Of a stretch of DNA of 64,000 nucleotides, positions 23,941-32,946 are shown in pieces; position 1 is the stretch's first letter, and every line of letters begins with the position of its first letter. A program made the translations under genes and the position numbers. The notes beneath the pieces are model-generated. The model made no database searches. It was given only the letters and a program-made list of their open reading frames with translations, and was not told the origin of the DNA. Source of the DNA: an uncultured Maribacter sp. (GTDB lineage Bacteria > Bacteroidota > Bacteroidia > Flavobacteriales > Flavobacteriaceae); assembly GCF_947495965.1 (NCBI RefSeq), contig NZ_CANMBB010000002.1:682001-746000 (forward strand), written 5' to 3'.

Positions 23941-24372
23941 TTATTTTTTTTTGTATAATTTTTGTTTTGTTTGTTCAAATTGATTTAAGTAAGCAACTTT
24001 TCGTGTTCCCTTACTAAAATTTTGTGCTAAAAGGTCTAGTGCTTTTTTTGTTTCGTTATACGCATATAGTGCTTCCTCTTGTTCTGCCTGTTTTTCTTGG
24101 TATAAATTTCCAAAATAAAGACTAAAAACTATTACCCCTACTGCAGCCACACTAAGCCATTTATAATAATTTTTGTTTGCCTTTAATGGCAACTGCTTTG
24201 TAAACTGCTCTTCCTTTGCTGTAGAAAAGTATTGAAACATAGGTTTGTACGTCTCCAAATGCTTTGCCACATTATCCTGAGAAAAATAGGTGCGTAATGT
24301 TTCTTCTTCGGCAACTGTTGCAGTGGCTTCAAAATACTTTTCTAATAATTTTTCTATTTTATGCAATTCCAT
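23941..24372 (-). CDS. Single-pass membrane protein, probable anti-sigma partner
   Basis: A 143-residue protein. The N-terminal cytoplasmic part (about 1-68) starts MELHKIEKLLEKYFEATATVAEEETL, a layout common to Bacteroidota anti-sigma-like proteins. One transmembrane helix (about 70-88) and a helical extracytoplasmic tail follow. The start overlaps the sigma gene by 14 bases, so the two are translationally coupled. The anti-sigma role is inferred from position and topology; there is no recognisable zinc anti-sigma motif. Confidence 0.7.
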   Translation of the reverse strand: MELHKIEKLLEKYFEATATVAEEETLRTYFSQDNVAKHLETYKPMFQYFSTAKEEQFTKQLPLKANKNYYKWLSVAAVGVIVFSLYFGNLYQEKQAEQEEALYAYNETKKALDLLAQNFSKGTRKVAYLNQFEQTKQKLYKKK

Positions 24373-24868
24373 AATTATGTTTTTGCGTTAATTTTTCTCT
24401 TACTGTTTTTCTTGCTCTAGATAAGGCTACTCGTATTGCAGTAGGTTTCATATCTAACAATTCTTCTATTTCTTCAAATGTGTACTGTTCAATATCACGC
24501 AATTGTAATACCATTTTTTGTTGCTCGGGTAATTCATCCATTATTTTCTCTACCCAATTAACACTGTCTTTAGCTTCTATATTCTTTTGAAGAGAATTAT
24601 TATCGTCTCCATAATTACTATGTACCAATTTTAAGTTAGATGCTTGCTTAGATTTTAATCTATCTAAACAAAAATTTTTGGTCATAGTCATTGCAAAAGC
24701 CTCCACGTTTTTATACTCTTTCATTTTGCTATTCTTAGACCATAACTTTAATAAAACTTCTTGCGTTGCATCTTCGGCTTCTTCTGTAGAAACCAGTAGC
24801 CTTTTAGAAAGTCTAAATAACTTATCCTTAAATGGTAACACCAGATTTAAAAATTCAGTTTGTTTCAT
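24359..24868 (-). CDS. ECF-type RNA polymerase sigma factor
   Basis: A 169-residue extracytoplasmic-function sigma-70 protein. Region 2 contains SKRLLVSTEEAEDATQEVLLKLW and NVEAFAMTMTKNFCLDRL. Region 4 is ELPEQQKMVLQLRDIEQYTFEEIEELLDMKPTAIRVALSRARKTVREKL. It heads an operon with a membrane partner and three DUF4252 genes. Inverted repeats lie between its start and 24930 and could take part in autoregulation. The inducing signal is unknown. Confidence 0.93.
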   Translation of the reverse strand: MKQTEFLNLVLPFKDKLFRLSKRLLVSTEEAEDATQEVLLKLWSKNSKMKEYKNVEAFAMTMTKNFCLDRLKSKQASNLKLVHSNYGDDNNSLQKNIEAKDSVNWVEKIMDELPEQQKMVLQLRDIEQYTFEEIEELLDMKPTAIRVALSRARKTVREKLTQKHNYGIA

Positions 24869-24883
24869 TTTTGTTGGTTGTTT

Positions 24884-24927
24884 GTAAACCTTATTATTGG
24901 TTTACATAAGGAAGACGATGTTCATCG
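24884..24927 (-). promoter_or_regulatory. Inverted repeats upstream of the ECF sigma gene
   Basis: Two dyads lie 15-60 bases before the sigma start: GTAAACC-N8-GGTTTAC (24884-24890 and 24899-24905) and CGATG-TT-CATCG (24916-24927 region). They may be operator or promoter parts of the sigma operon. No standard TAnnTTTG box is evident here, which would fit transcription by the ECF sigma itself. Confidence 0.35.
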
Positions 24928-25090
24928 AGTTTTGTTACAAAATATTTTTTATTTCTATATATCTCCTTACTTTGGACAACTATTTACACGTAAATTTACG
25001 TATGTAAGTAATAAATTCTTCTTTATTTTCCCCCGTCATGTATACTGGAACAATATTTGAAGACGTTTTAACTAAAAAAATACAGTAACT

Positions 25091-26581
25091 ATGAAAAAAT
25101 ATGTTCTAGCATTACTCTCTATAGGAGTATTAATTGCCTCCTGTTCTAAAAGTGATGAAGATAGGTTTATTGAAACCAAAGGCTTAACTGTAGATTCTGA
25201 CGAAGTTCTTGTACAAGATTTTATGTGGAAAGCAATGAACTCTTGGTACTTTTGGCAAGAAGATGTGCCTAATTTGGCAGATGATAAATTCCTTGACACA
25301 GAAGAAGGCATTCAAGAATATATAGATTTTCTTGCAAGTGAATCTAACCCCGCAGATTTTTTTGATAATAAACTATCTTTTTCTGAAGATCGTTTTAGTT
25401 TTTATTCTGAGGATTATACAGAGCTTACACAAGCACTTTCCGGTGTTTCTAAAAGTAACGGATTAGAATTTGGTTTGGTTAAATTTAATGATAGTGATAA
25501 CATCTTTGGATATGTTAGGTACATAATTCCTAATTCTAATGCTGCCACAAAAGATATTAGTCGTGGAGAATTGTTTACAAAAGTAAATGGCAACACACTT
25601 ACAACAAGTAATTATATAGACTTACTTTTTGGCGATAATGATAGTTATACTTTAGGCATGGCTTCCATAGAAAATAATCAAGTGACTGATAACGAAAAAG
25701 AAGTTTCTTTAACTAAAGAGGAAGGTTTAGCAGAAAATCCTGTTTTTTTATCTAAAACTTTTGATATAAATGGAGAAAAAATTGGCTATTTAGTCTATAA
25801 CGCTTTTACAAATGAATATGATGAAGACTTAAATAATGTCTTTAAAACTTTTAATGAAGCTAACGTTCAACATTTAGTTTTAGATTTAAGATATAACCCA
25901 GGAGGTTCTGTAAATACTGCTCGTTTATTATCTAGTATGATATATAGTACAGATACGGAAGAAGTATTCTTAAAAGCCAGATATAATGGAAAATACCAAT
26001 CTTTTTTAGAAGGAAGAAATGTTGACTTAAATGACTACTTTGGGGATAAAACAAGTAAAGGTTCTGCTATTAATACTTTAAACTTATCTAAAGTATATAT
26101 CCTAGCAACCAATAGTACCGCCTCTTCTAGTGAGTTAGTAATGAATGGTCTTGCCCCTTATATAGATGTTGTACACATTGGAGAAAACACAAGAGGAAAA
26201 AATGAATTCTCAGTAACTATGGTGGATGATAAAGAGAATGATTACATCTACGATCCAACAAGAATAAACAATATTAATAGGAAGAATAAATGGGCTATAC
26301 AACCATTAATTGGAAGAAATGAAAATGCAGATGGTTTTTACGACTACACTTCTGGCTTAGTTCCTGATATAGATTTAGAAGAAGACATAGCAAACCTTGG
26401 CGTCTTAGGTGATGAGAATGAGCCTTTATTAGCAAGAGCTATCCAAGATATTACAGGAGCATCTGGCAAAAGAGATTTTACAGTTAAAGTTCCTGCTAAA
26501 ATTATGACAAGCTCTAAAATGTTTACAATATTAAAAGATAATATGTTTTTAGATAAACCTTTAAAATTATCTTCTAACTAA
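25091..26581 (+). CDS. S41 family peptidase lipoprotein
   Basis: A 496-residue lipoprotein (lipobox LIASC, C18) of the C-terminal processing/tail-specific protease class. After an N-terminal helical part comes a PDZ-like region (about 110-200). The S41 catalytic domain has HLVLDLRYNPGGSVNTARLL, the nucleophile serine in ATNSTASSSELVMNGL and the lysine in GENTRGKNEF. It ends with a C-terminal extension of about 100 residues. Substrates are unknown. It is monocistronic and ends at a strong bidirectional terminator. Confidence 0.92.
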   Translation: MKKYVLALLSIGVLIASCSKSDEDRFIETKGLTVDSDEVLVQDFMWKAMNSWYFWQEDVPNLADDKFLDTEEGIQEYIDFLASESNPADFFDNKLSFSEDRFSFYSEDYTELTQALSGVSKSNGLEFGLVKFNDSDNIFGYVRYIIPNSNAATKDISRGELFTKVNGNTLTTSNYIDLLFGDNDSYTLGMASIENNQVTDNEKEVSLTKEEGLAENPVFLSKTFDINGEKIGYLVYNAFTNEYDEDLNNVFKTFNEANVQHLVLDLRYNPGGSVNTARLLSSMIYSTDTEEVFLKARYNGKYQSFLEGRNVDLNDYFGDKTSKGSAINTLNLSKVYILATNSTASSSELVMNGLAPYIDVVHIGENTRGKNEFSVTMVDDKENDYIYDPTRINNINRKNKWAIQPLIGRNENADGFYDYTSGLVPDIDLEEDIANLGVLGDENEPLLARAIQDITGASGKRDFTVKVPAKIMTSSKMFTILKDNMFLDKPLKLSSN

Positions 26582-26604
26582 ATACAAAACATTTTTTACA
26601 CAAA

Positions 26605-26630
26605 AAAGGCGCTACAATTGTAGCGCCTTT
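26605..26630. terminator. Bidirectional terminator between S41 peptidase and B12 receptor genes
   Basis: A perfect 26-bp palindrome, AAAGGCGCTACA on one arm and its complement on the other with no unpaired centre, flanked by A and T runs. It lies 24 bases after the S41 gene and 24 bases after the end of the convergent BtuG-like gene. Confidence 0.85.
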
Positions 26631-26653
26631 CTTGTATTATTCTACTAATACAT

Positions 26654-27727
26654 TTACTCATTAAAATAAACCCCATTTGGATTTAAACCAACTGTAAAAG
26701 TTTTATCTATTGCTTTTGTATTTAAATCATAAATAGTTAATGTACCATTACTTGCAAAATCTATGGCATCTGCAGTATATAGTTTTCCATTATAAACATC
26801 CATACCATACAAAGATGTTGCAGTATGTGTTAAATAAGAAGATGTAGGTAGAGTATCCTCTGTAGTTTTTAAAGTATACACATCTTTACCTAAGTTATAA
26901 TATAAATTGTCTCCATCTATATTTAAAAAATTAGGGTGCTCAACACCGTTAAAATTAATTGTAGTTACCACTTCATTAGTACTTGTGTTAATTTCTGATA
27001 AAACACCAGCACTTTCATCTTCTGGTACTGGCCATGAAGAACCACCAGATGCTAACACCCATAAATTATCATTAGCATCTAATACTAATGAATTTGGTCT
27101 TTTACCAACTTCTAATGTTTTAGTAACATCTTCCGATGCAGCATCAATTACTGAAACAATACTATTTGTGCCAAAAGCTCCCTTGTGAGCTACATATATT
27201 GTATTTCCTTTTGCTACAATTGCCTCTGGCCCAAGAGCAACAGGAATTGTGCTTTCTACAGTATTTGTTGCTAAATTAATTACCGCAATAAAATCATCCG
27301 TTTCATCTGATGTATCTCCCCAATTAGTAACATACCCTTTACCATTTACGGCTACAAAATATCTTGGATTAGATAAACCTGTATCTATAGTAGCTTCGCT
27401 TTCAAAAGTATTTCTATTTATTACTTCTATTTTGTTAGATATATTTGCTACCACATAAGCCATATCATCTTCAAAACCAACGGATTGTATAATATTTCCT
27501 AAATCTTTATTATTTACTTTATTATATATTTCCGCTTCATTAGTTTCTAAATCTTCCGATAAAAAAGATATTGTTCCAGAACCATTTTGGAAAGGACCTT
27601 CGTTAACCACTAATATTCCATTTTCGTATGCTCCTAACGGTAATAACTCTCCCCCATTATCATCATTTTCACAAGACGCAAAAAAAGCGCCAAACGCCAT
27701 TGCTAATACTACATGTTTAATTTTCAT
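26654..27727 (-). CDS. BtuG-like beta-propeller surface lipoprotein (YncE/DUF5074 type)
   Basis: A 357-residue lipoprotein (lipobox FFASC, C19). The body is a repeated beta-propeller with blades such as VEVINRNTFESEATIDTGLSNP, ATNTVESTIPVALGPEAI and VIDAASEDVTKTLEVGKRP. In Bacteroides, BtuG is a propeller lipoprotein that sits on the BtuB receptor and captures cobalamin with very high affinity. The same arrangement is seen here: the gene starts three bases after the riboswitch-controlled TonB receptor gene. Assignment as BtuG is by fold and context; binding residues were not checked. Confidence 0.82.
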   Translation of the reverse strand: MKIKHVVLAMAFGAFFASCENDDNGGELLPLGAYENGILVVNEGPFQNGSGTISFLSEDLETNEAEIYNKVNNKDLGNIIQSVGFEDDMAYVVANISNKIEVINRNTFESEATIDTGLSNPRYFVAVNGKGYVTNWGDTSDETDDFIAVINLATNTVESTIPVALGPEAIVAKGNTIYVAHKGAFGTNSIVSVIDAASEDVTKTLEVGKRPNSLVLDANDNLWVLASGGSSWPVPEDESAGVLSEINTSTNEVVTTINFNGVEHPNFLNIDGDNLYYNLGKDVYTLKTTEDTLPTSSYLTHTATSLYGMDVYNGKLYTADAIDFASNGTLTIYDLNTKAIDKTFTVGLNPNGVYFNE

Positions 27728-27730
27728 TTT

Positions 27731-29566
27731 CTAAAATTTAAAGTTTAATTGTAATTTAAAGTTTCTATTAGGCATTGGTCTAAATGCCATGTTTTGGTAA
27801 TTAGTATTCAAAATATTATTAACACTTAATGCTATTGCAACATCAGTATTAAAAAAGTTTATTACATCATATTCTAAAGTAACATTGCCAATAAAATAAT
27901 CGGCTACTTCTTGAGATTCGTCTGTTGTGGTAAAAACCAATCCATTATATAGAGTTTGCAAACCTATTTTATACTTGCCATAATGGTACACTAAACTTCC
28001 TGTAGCTTTATGAAATGGCACATACATTAATTGGTTCCCAGATTCTTTGTCTATGGCTTTAGTGTAAGCATAAGTTATAGTACCTACTATAGGGTTTTCT
28101 TTAATTTTTTTATGTAGAGTTATACTAGACTCTACTCCATACTGGTAAACACTCTTCACATTTATAGGAGACCAAACACCAGAAACACTACTTGGGCGCC
28201 ATTGTATTAAATCTTTATTTGTTGTATAGTACGAGTACAGTTCAGCCTTTACGCCTTTTTTATTAAAAATTTGTCCAAACTCAACCTGATGGGAAGTTTC
28301 TGGTTTTAAATCTTTATTCCCCCCTGTTTCCCAATACAAATCATTAAAAGTTGGTATTCTAAAATTTTTAGAGGTGTTCAGTGTTACTGCATAATTTTTA
28401 GTGAGTTTGTATTTGCCATCTAAAGCATATACAAAAGGACTGCTATAATCTGTAACCCAATCTTTTCTAAGATTTACGCCATAGGAAAAATTATTACTAA
28501 CAGTATGTGAAAACAAGAAGGTAGTTGCCACTACATTTCTAGTAACCGCAACTATAGAAGTACCCTCGCCTCGTACGTTGTTATAGTCTACCAAACCGTT
28601 TAACAACATATTATTTATACTATACTTTAGATCGTAATTAAAAAGTATAGTTTTAGCATTACTTGTTGTAAACCTATCCGAATTTTTATTCGCAAAATAC
28701 TTATTGCGCTCATATAAATATGCCAATTTTGTGCGCTGTACTTTATTTTTTTTATAGTTAACCCATTCTAATAAGGACTTTGAATTATAGTTTTTGTAGT
28801 TGCTATTAGATGGAGCTGTTAAAGTTCCTGAAAAGTCACGATCACCAATAAACGTAGAGTGTTGCAGTTTTAATAAATTAGTTCTAGAAAATAATAGGCC
28901 AAAACCTAAATCTATAGCTGTATTATTAAAAGCACCGTTTTCATTTTTCTTATCTGTACCTAGATACTTATAGTCATTTTCTGAAGATATATGTCCTAAA
29001 CCTACACTAAGAGCTGTTATATCTGTTCCGTATTTAGATTTGTAGTTAAAGTTTTTTGTGTCAAAACTACCATACCCTAAATTTAACACACTAGTCCAAG
29101 GCTTTGCAAAATCTAAACTATTTTCTAAATGTATGCTGCCACCAACGGCACCTGTTCCATATTGTGTACTTCCGCCTCCACTTCTTACACTTATCTTATC
29201 AAAACTTTGCGGAAGAATGGTATTAAAATCCGTTTGCCCATTTAGCTGGGAATTTACATTTATACCGTTCCAAATAACTGCTGTTTGTGATGCTCCTGTA
29301 CCTCTAAAAGAAGGGGAAGAAACCATTCCGTAACCATTCTCTTTAAAGTAAACCGAGCTATTAAAAAGCAGTGCATTAGTTAATCCGCCAGGTACTCTTT
29401 GTAAAGTAGAATCTGTAATTGTTGTAATTTTAATTCCGTTAGAGAACTCTAATAGCCTACTATCAGAAACTACAACCTCATCTAGCTTTAGAATAGAATC
29501 TTGCTGAGAGAAAGACAAATTACTGCCAATTATAAATAAAAAAATTACTACAATACGTTTCATCAC
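27731..29566 (-). CDS. btuB: TonB-dependent vitamin B12 receptor (BtuB-like)
   Basis: A 611-residue outer-membrane receptor with signal peptide (MMKRIVVIFLFIIGSNLSFSQ), TonB-box region (KLDEVVVSDSR), plug domain (about 40-140, with SVRSGGGSTQYGTGAVGGSIHLE) and a 22-strand-type barrel ending in an aromatic residue (LQLNFKF). It lacks the N-terminal carboxypeptidase-like domain of SusC proteins and matches the shorter vitamin receptors. The cobalamin riboswitch directly upstream on the same strand identifies the substrate as a cobamide. It is followed by the BtuG-like gene. Two adjacent ATG codons are possible starts. Confidence 0.92.
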   Translation of the reverse strand: MMKRIVVIFLFIIGSNLSFSQQDSILKLDEVVVSDSRLLEFSNGIKITTITDSTLQRVPGGLTNALLFNSSVYFKENGYGMVSSPSFRGTGASQTAVIWNGINVNSQLNGQTDFNTILPQSFDKISVRSGGGSTQYGTGAVGGSIHLENSLDFAKPWTSVLNLGYGSFDTKNFNYKSKYGTDITALSVGLGHISSENDYKYLGTDKKNENGAFNNTAIDLGFGLLFSRTNLLKLQHSTFIGDRDFSGTLTAPSNSNYKNYNSKSLLEWVNYKKNKVQRTKLAYLYERNKYFANKNSDRFTTSNAKTILFNYDLKYSINNMLLNGLVDYNNVRGEGTSIVAVTRNVVATTFLFSHTVSNNFSYGVNLRKDWVTDYSSPFVYALDGKYKLTKNYAVTLNTSKNFRIPTFNDLYWETGGNKDLKPETSHQVEFGQIFNKKGVKAELYSYYTTNKDLIQWRPSSVSGVWSPINVKSVYQYGVESSITLHKKIKENPIVGTITYAYTKAIDKESGNQLMYVPFHKATGSLVYHYGKYKIGLQTLYNGLVFTTTDESQEVADYFIGNVTLEYDVINFFNTDVAIALSVNNILNTNYQNMAFRPMPNRNFKLQLNFKF

Positions 29567-29609
29567 ACCAAAGACCTTTTACCCGAAAGTCTATTGTTCT
29601 TTTAGTTAA

Positions 29610-29770
29610 AAACCTGGCAGGTCTCCTGACTTACGTATTGTTATTTACCTTCCCGCTAAAATAAAAGCAGTGGCTTAGAAGAAATAACAACCATCTTTAA
29701 ATAATATAAAGACTAAGTTTACAGTTGCGGGAACAGCTCTGGAATTTAACCAGATTCCCTTTTAATTTTA
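29610..29770 (-). ncRNA. Cobalamin riboswitch
   Basis: On the minus strand all hallmark parts occur in order. The first is GGGAATCTGGT with TTCCAGAGCTG, then CCCGCAACTGTAA, GCCACTG, GGGAAGG and AGTCAGGAGACCTGCC (the B12-box region). It ends about 45 bases before the btuB start. When adenosylcobalamin or a related cobamide binds, expression of the downstream receptor and BtuG-like genes should fall. The expression platform (transcription or translation) was not resolved. Confidence 0.95.
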
Positions 29771-29803
29771 TCCCTTTAAAAAGCAATAAAAACCAAATTC
29801 ACT

Positions 29804-29812
29804 GCAAAAGTA
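29804..29812 (-). promoter_or_regulatory. -7 promoter element for the riboswitch-btuB-btuG transcript
   Basis: The minus strand reads TACTTTTGC, matching TAnnTTTGC, about 35 bases upstream of the riboswitch aptamer. The -33 element is not clear. Confidence 0.55.
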
Positions 29813-29924
29813 AACCATATTAACTAATTTCTACTATTTTCTCTTTTAAGTTTTACATTTAAAAAATGACATTCCTTACCTTGCAAAAAAAATCTAATAT
29901 GTTAGAACCTATTTTTTTTATAGA

Positions 29925-31067
29925 ATGAATCGCATCTTACTATCCTTAACAATACTTCTTTTTTTATCCTGTAAAAACAAAAAAGAAGAAGTCTCTAATT
30001 TAGATAAAGCAGTTAACTCTACTCTTAAGCATGCTAAAGGTTTTACAATAAAAAAAGAAAGTTCTGGTATCACAACTATAGAAATTATAGCCCCTTGGCC
30101 AAATGCGACTAAAGGTTTTACCTATGCATTAATACCTGAAAAAAAAATAGCAAACCTTAGCCTTAATAAAGATTCTTATGATGCTATTATAACAACCCCT
30201 GTTAAAAAAATAATAGTAACATCTACTACACACATACCTGTTTTAGAGGCCTTAGGTATAGAAACTTCCTTAGTGGGTTTTCCTAACACCGACTATATTT
30301 CTTCTATGGCAACAAGAAAAAGAATAGTTAACAAACAGGTAAAAGAATTAGGAAATAATGAATCTTTAAACACCGAAATTGCTCTAGAACTACAACCAGA
30401 TGTTGTAATTGGTTTTGGTATTAACAACCAAAATAAAGCCTATAAAACTCTAGAAGATGCAAATATTCCTGTTGTTTATAATGGCGATTGGGCAGAACAA
30501 ACGCCACTTGGAAAAGCAGAATGGATTAAGTTTTTTGCTCCTTTCTTTCATAAGGAAAAAAAGGCTGACAGTATTTTTAATTCCATAGAAAAAGAATACC
30601 ATAAAGTTAAAGAGCTTGCTGCTAAAGCAAAAACTAAGCATACTGTTTTATCTGGCGCCATGTTTAAAGATGTTTGGTATTTACCAGGTGGTAGAAGCTG
30701 GGCTGCGCAATACTTAAAAGATGCTAACACAAATTACTTATGGAAAGATGATAAAGAAACAGGTAGCCTTTCTTTAAGCTGGGAAAATGTATTAAATGTA
30801 GCACAAAACGCAGATTATTGGGTTTCTCCCTCACAGTTTATAACCTATAAGCAAATGGAAGAAAGCAGTCCGCACTATGCGCAATTTAAAGCATTTAAAA
30901 ATAAGAAAATTTACACTTTTGCAAACACCACGGGATCTACAGGTGGTTTATTATTTTACGAACTAGCTCCAAGTAGACCAGATATTGTTCTAAAGGATTT
31001 AATTTCTATATTTCATCCAGAAATTTTGCCAAACTACCAACCTTATTTTTACAAACCCTTAGAATAA
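29925..31067 (+). CDS. ABC transporter substrate-binding lipoprotein (BtuF-like)
   Basis: A 380-residue lipoprotein (lipobox LFLSC, C16) of the class III cobalamin/siderophore-binding fold. It has IIVTSTTHIPVLEALG, ALELQPDVVIGFG and a long linking helix around KKADSIFNSIEKEYHKVKE, as in BtuF and FhuD. Divergent from the riboswitch-controlled btuB-btuG pair and followed directly by permease and ATPase genes, it is most likely the periplasmic cobamide-binding component. No second riboswitch precedes it. A siderophore role is less likely given the context. Confidence 0.88.
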   Translation: MNRILLSLTILLFLSCKNKKEEVSNLDKAVNSTLKHAKGFTIKKESSGITTIEIIAPWPNATKGFTYALIPEKKIANLSLNKDSYDAIITTPVKKIIVTSTTHIPVLEALGIETSLVGFPNTDYISSMATRKRIVNKQVKELGNNESLNTEIALELQPDVVIGFGINNQNKAYKTLEDANIPVVYNGDWAEQTPLGKAEWIKFFAPFFHKEKKADSIFNSIEKEYHKVKELAAKAKTKHTVLSGAMFKDVWYLPGGRSWAAQYLKDANTNYLWKDDKETGSLSLSWENVLNVAQNADYWVSPSQFITYKQMEESSPHYAQFKAFKNKKIYTFANTTGSTGGLLFYELAPSRPDIVLKDLISIFHPEILPNYQPYFYKPLE

Positions 31068-31068
31068 T

Positions 31069-32100
31069 TTGGAGTCTACCAAAACATATATAAAACCATT
31101 TTTAGCATTGTCTTTGCTTTTAATTTTATTCTTTGGAATAAATATTAGCTTAGGTTCTGTTTCTATTCCTTTTTTAGACACTATGAGTTCTGTTTTTGGA
31201 GGAAAAATTACAAATACTTCTTGGGATTATATTATTTGGAGCTATAGATTACCTAAGGCTTTTACAGCCATTTTAGTTGGTAGCGGACTTGCACTAAGCG
31301 GTTTATTAATGCAAACCTTATTTAGAAATCCATTAGCGGGCCCTTTTGTTTTGGGTATTAGTTCTGGCGCTAGCTTAGGAGTAGCTTTACTAATTATGGG
31401 TTCTTCTATTTTTAGCAGTATAGCAGCAATTAATTTAGTGAGTAATGTATCTTTAGCTATTGTATCTAGCATTGGAAGTTTTATTGTATTATTCTGCGTA
31501 ATAATTGTAGCATCTAGAGTAAAAGATACTATGGCATTATTAATTATAGGACTTATGTTTGGTAGCATTACTTCTGCTATAGTAAGCACATTATCTTATT
31601 TTACAAATGCCGAAAAACTTCAGCAATATGTTTACTGGTCTTTTGGTAGTATTGGCAATTTAACTTGGGAACAAGTTACTATTCTATGCGTCTTATGCGT
31701 GTTAGGCGTTATTTTAAGTATAATTTCTATAAAAACTCTAAATGCCATGCTTTTAGGAGAAAACTATGCACGTACTTTAGGTATTAACATCAAAAAAATG
31801 AGGTATTTAATAATCCTAGCCGCAGGAATATTAGCAGGCAGTATAACTGCTTTTGCTGGCCCTATTGCATTTATAGGCTTAGCTGTTCCGCACCTAACAA
31901 GACAAATTTTTAATACCACCAATCACAAAATATTGGTCCCAGCTGTTTTAATTTATGGCTCTATTTTAATGTTAATTTGCGACACTGTTGCTCAACTACC
32001 AAGTTCGGCAAACATTTTACCAATTAATGCTATAACCTCTATTATTGGAGCTCCAGTAGTTATTTGGTTATTAGTTCGTAAAAGAAAAATGATATTTTAA
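31069..32100 (+). CDS. ABC transporter permease, FecCD family (BtuC-like)
   Basis: A 343-residue inner-membrane permease with about ten transmembrane helices. FecCD-family segments are LSGLLMQTLFRNPLAGPFVLGISSGASLG and TAFAGPIAFIGLAVPHLTR. The start is a TTG at 31069, one base after the btuF stop. A stop codon in frame at 31060 and the lack of an ATG before residue about 39 make this the only reasonable start. Very likely co-translated with btuF, and the partner of the ATPase that follows. Confidence 0.9.
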   Translation: MESTKTYIKPFLALSLLLILFFGINISLGSVSIPFLDTMSSVFGGKITNTSWDYIIWSYRLPKAFTAILVGSGLALSGLLMQTLFRNPLAGPFVLGISSGASLGVALLIMGSSIFSSIAAINLVSNVSLAIVSSIGSFIVLFCVIIVASRVKDTMALLIIGLMFGSITSAIVSTLSYFTNAEKLQQYVYWSFGSIGNLTWEQVTILCVLCVLGVILSIISIKTLNAMLLGENYARTLGINIKKMRYLIILAAGILAGSITAFAGPIAFIGLAVPHLTRQIFNTTNHKILVPAVLIYGSILMLICDTVAQLPSSANILPINAITSIIGAPVVIWLLVRKRKMIF

Positions 32101-32104
32101 TCTA

Positions 32105-32911
32105 ATTATAAAAACTATTATAACTCCTAAAAAAAATACCGTCCTATCTACTCAAAACCTTAGTATTGGGTACCAAACCAAAAAGGAACAAACACAAATA
32201 GGTGCTCCTATTAGTTTCTCTACTAACTCTGGGGAACTTGTTGCTGTCATAGGAATTAACGGTGCAGGAAAATCTACTTTATTACGTACTCTAGGAGCAA
32301 TACAAAAAAAAATATCCGGAGAACTTCTTATAAAAGGCAAAAATATAAATACATATACACCGCAGCAATTAGCCTTAGAAATAAGTGTTGTATTAACAGA
32401 AAAAGTAGCTTCAAAAAACTTAACAGTACTAGAACTTATTGCTTTAGGAAGACAACCATATACCAATTGGATTGGTAATCTTACACAGAAAGATGTATTA
32501 ATTATAAACGATGTAATTTCTAAGGTAGATCTATTAGAGTTAAAACATAAAAAATGCTACGAACTTAGCGATGGGCAAATGCAACGTGTTATGATAGCCC
32601 GTGCTTTAGCACAAGACACCTCTATAATACTTTTAGATGAACCTACAACACATCTAGACCTATACCATAAAGCAAACATATTAAAGCTATTAAAATCAAT
32701 CACTTACAACACTAACAAAACAGTTATTTTTACTACTCATGAGATTGAATTAGGTATTCAGTTATGCGATAAAATGTTACTCCTTAACAACGCAAACAAT
32801 TCTTACGGTACGCCAGACGAGTTAATAGAAGAAAAACATTTTAATAGCCTATTTCCAGAAGATACTGTTACGTTTAATGCCACTACAGGTACTTTTAGAG
32901 TTAAAAAGTAA
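32105..32911 (+). CDS. ABC transporter ATP-binding protein (BtuD-like) without a standard start codon
   Basis: An open frame of about 268 codons encoding a complete ABC ATPase. Walker A is GINGAGKST (about residues 50-58), the signature LSDGQMQRV, Walker B IILLDEPTTHLDL and the switch histidine in FTTHE. No in-frame ATG, GTG or TTG exists between the upstream stop (32090) and the first ATG at 32579, which lies inside the signature. Translation must begin at ATT (32105 or 32117) or ATA, or reach this frame from btuC by a +1 slip at its TTT-TAA end. If one T of the run at 32094-32097 were absent, ATG at 32089 would be in frame. The given start is a guess. Confidence 0.82.
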   Translation: MIKTIITPKKNTVLSTQNLSIGYQTKKEQTQIGAPISFSTNSGELVAVIGINGAGKSTLLRTLGAIQKKISGELLIKGKNINTYTPQQLALEISVVLTEKVASKNLTVLELIALGRQPYTNWIGNLTQKDVLIINDVISKVDLLELKHKKCYELSDGQMQRVMIARALAQDTSIILLDEPTTHLDLYHKANILKLLKSITYNTNKTVIFTTHEIELGIQLCDKMLLLNNANNSYGTPDELIEEKHFNSLFPEDTVTFNATTGTFRVKK

Positions 32912-32946
32912 CTTTATTAGTTTGCTAAAAATAAATGCAGAACCAC

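Noticed and set aside
32579-32911. A 110-codon ORF as the full ATPase gene
   Set aside because: Its ATG lies within the ABC signature motif; the same frame encodes Walker A and the rest of the domain upstream.
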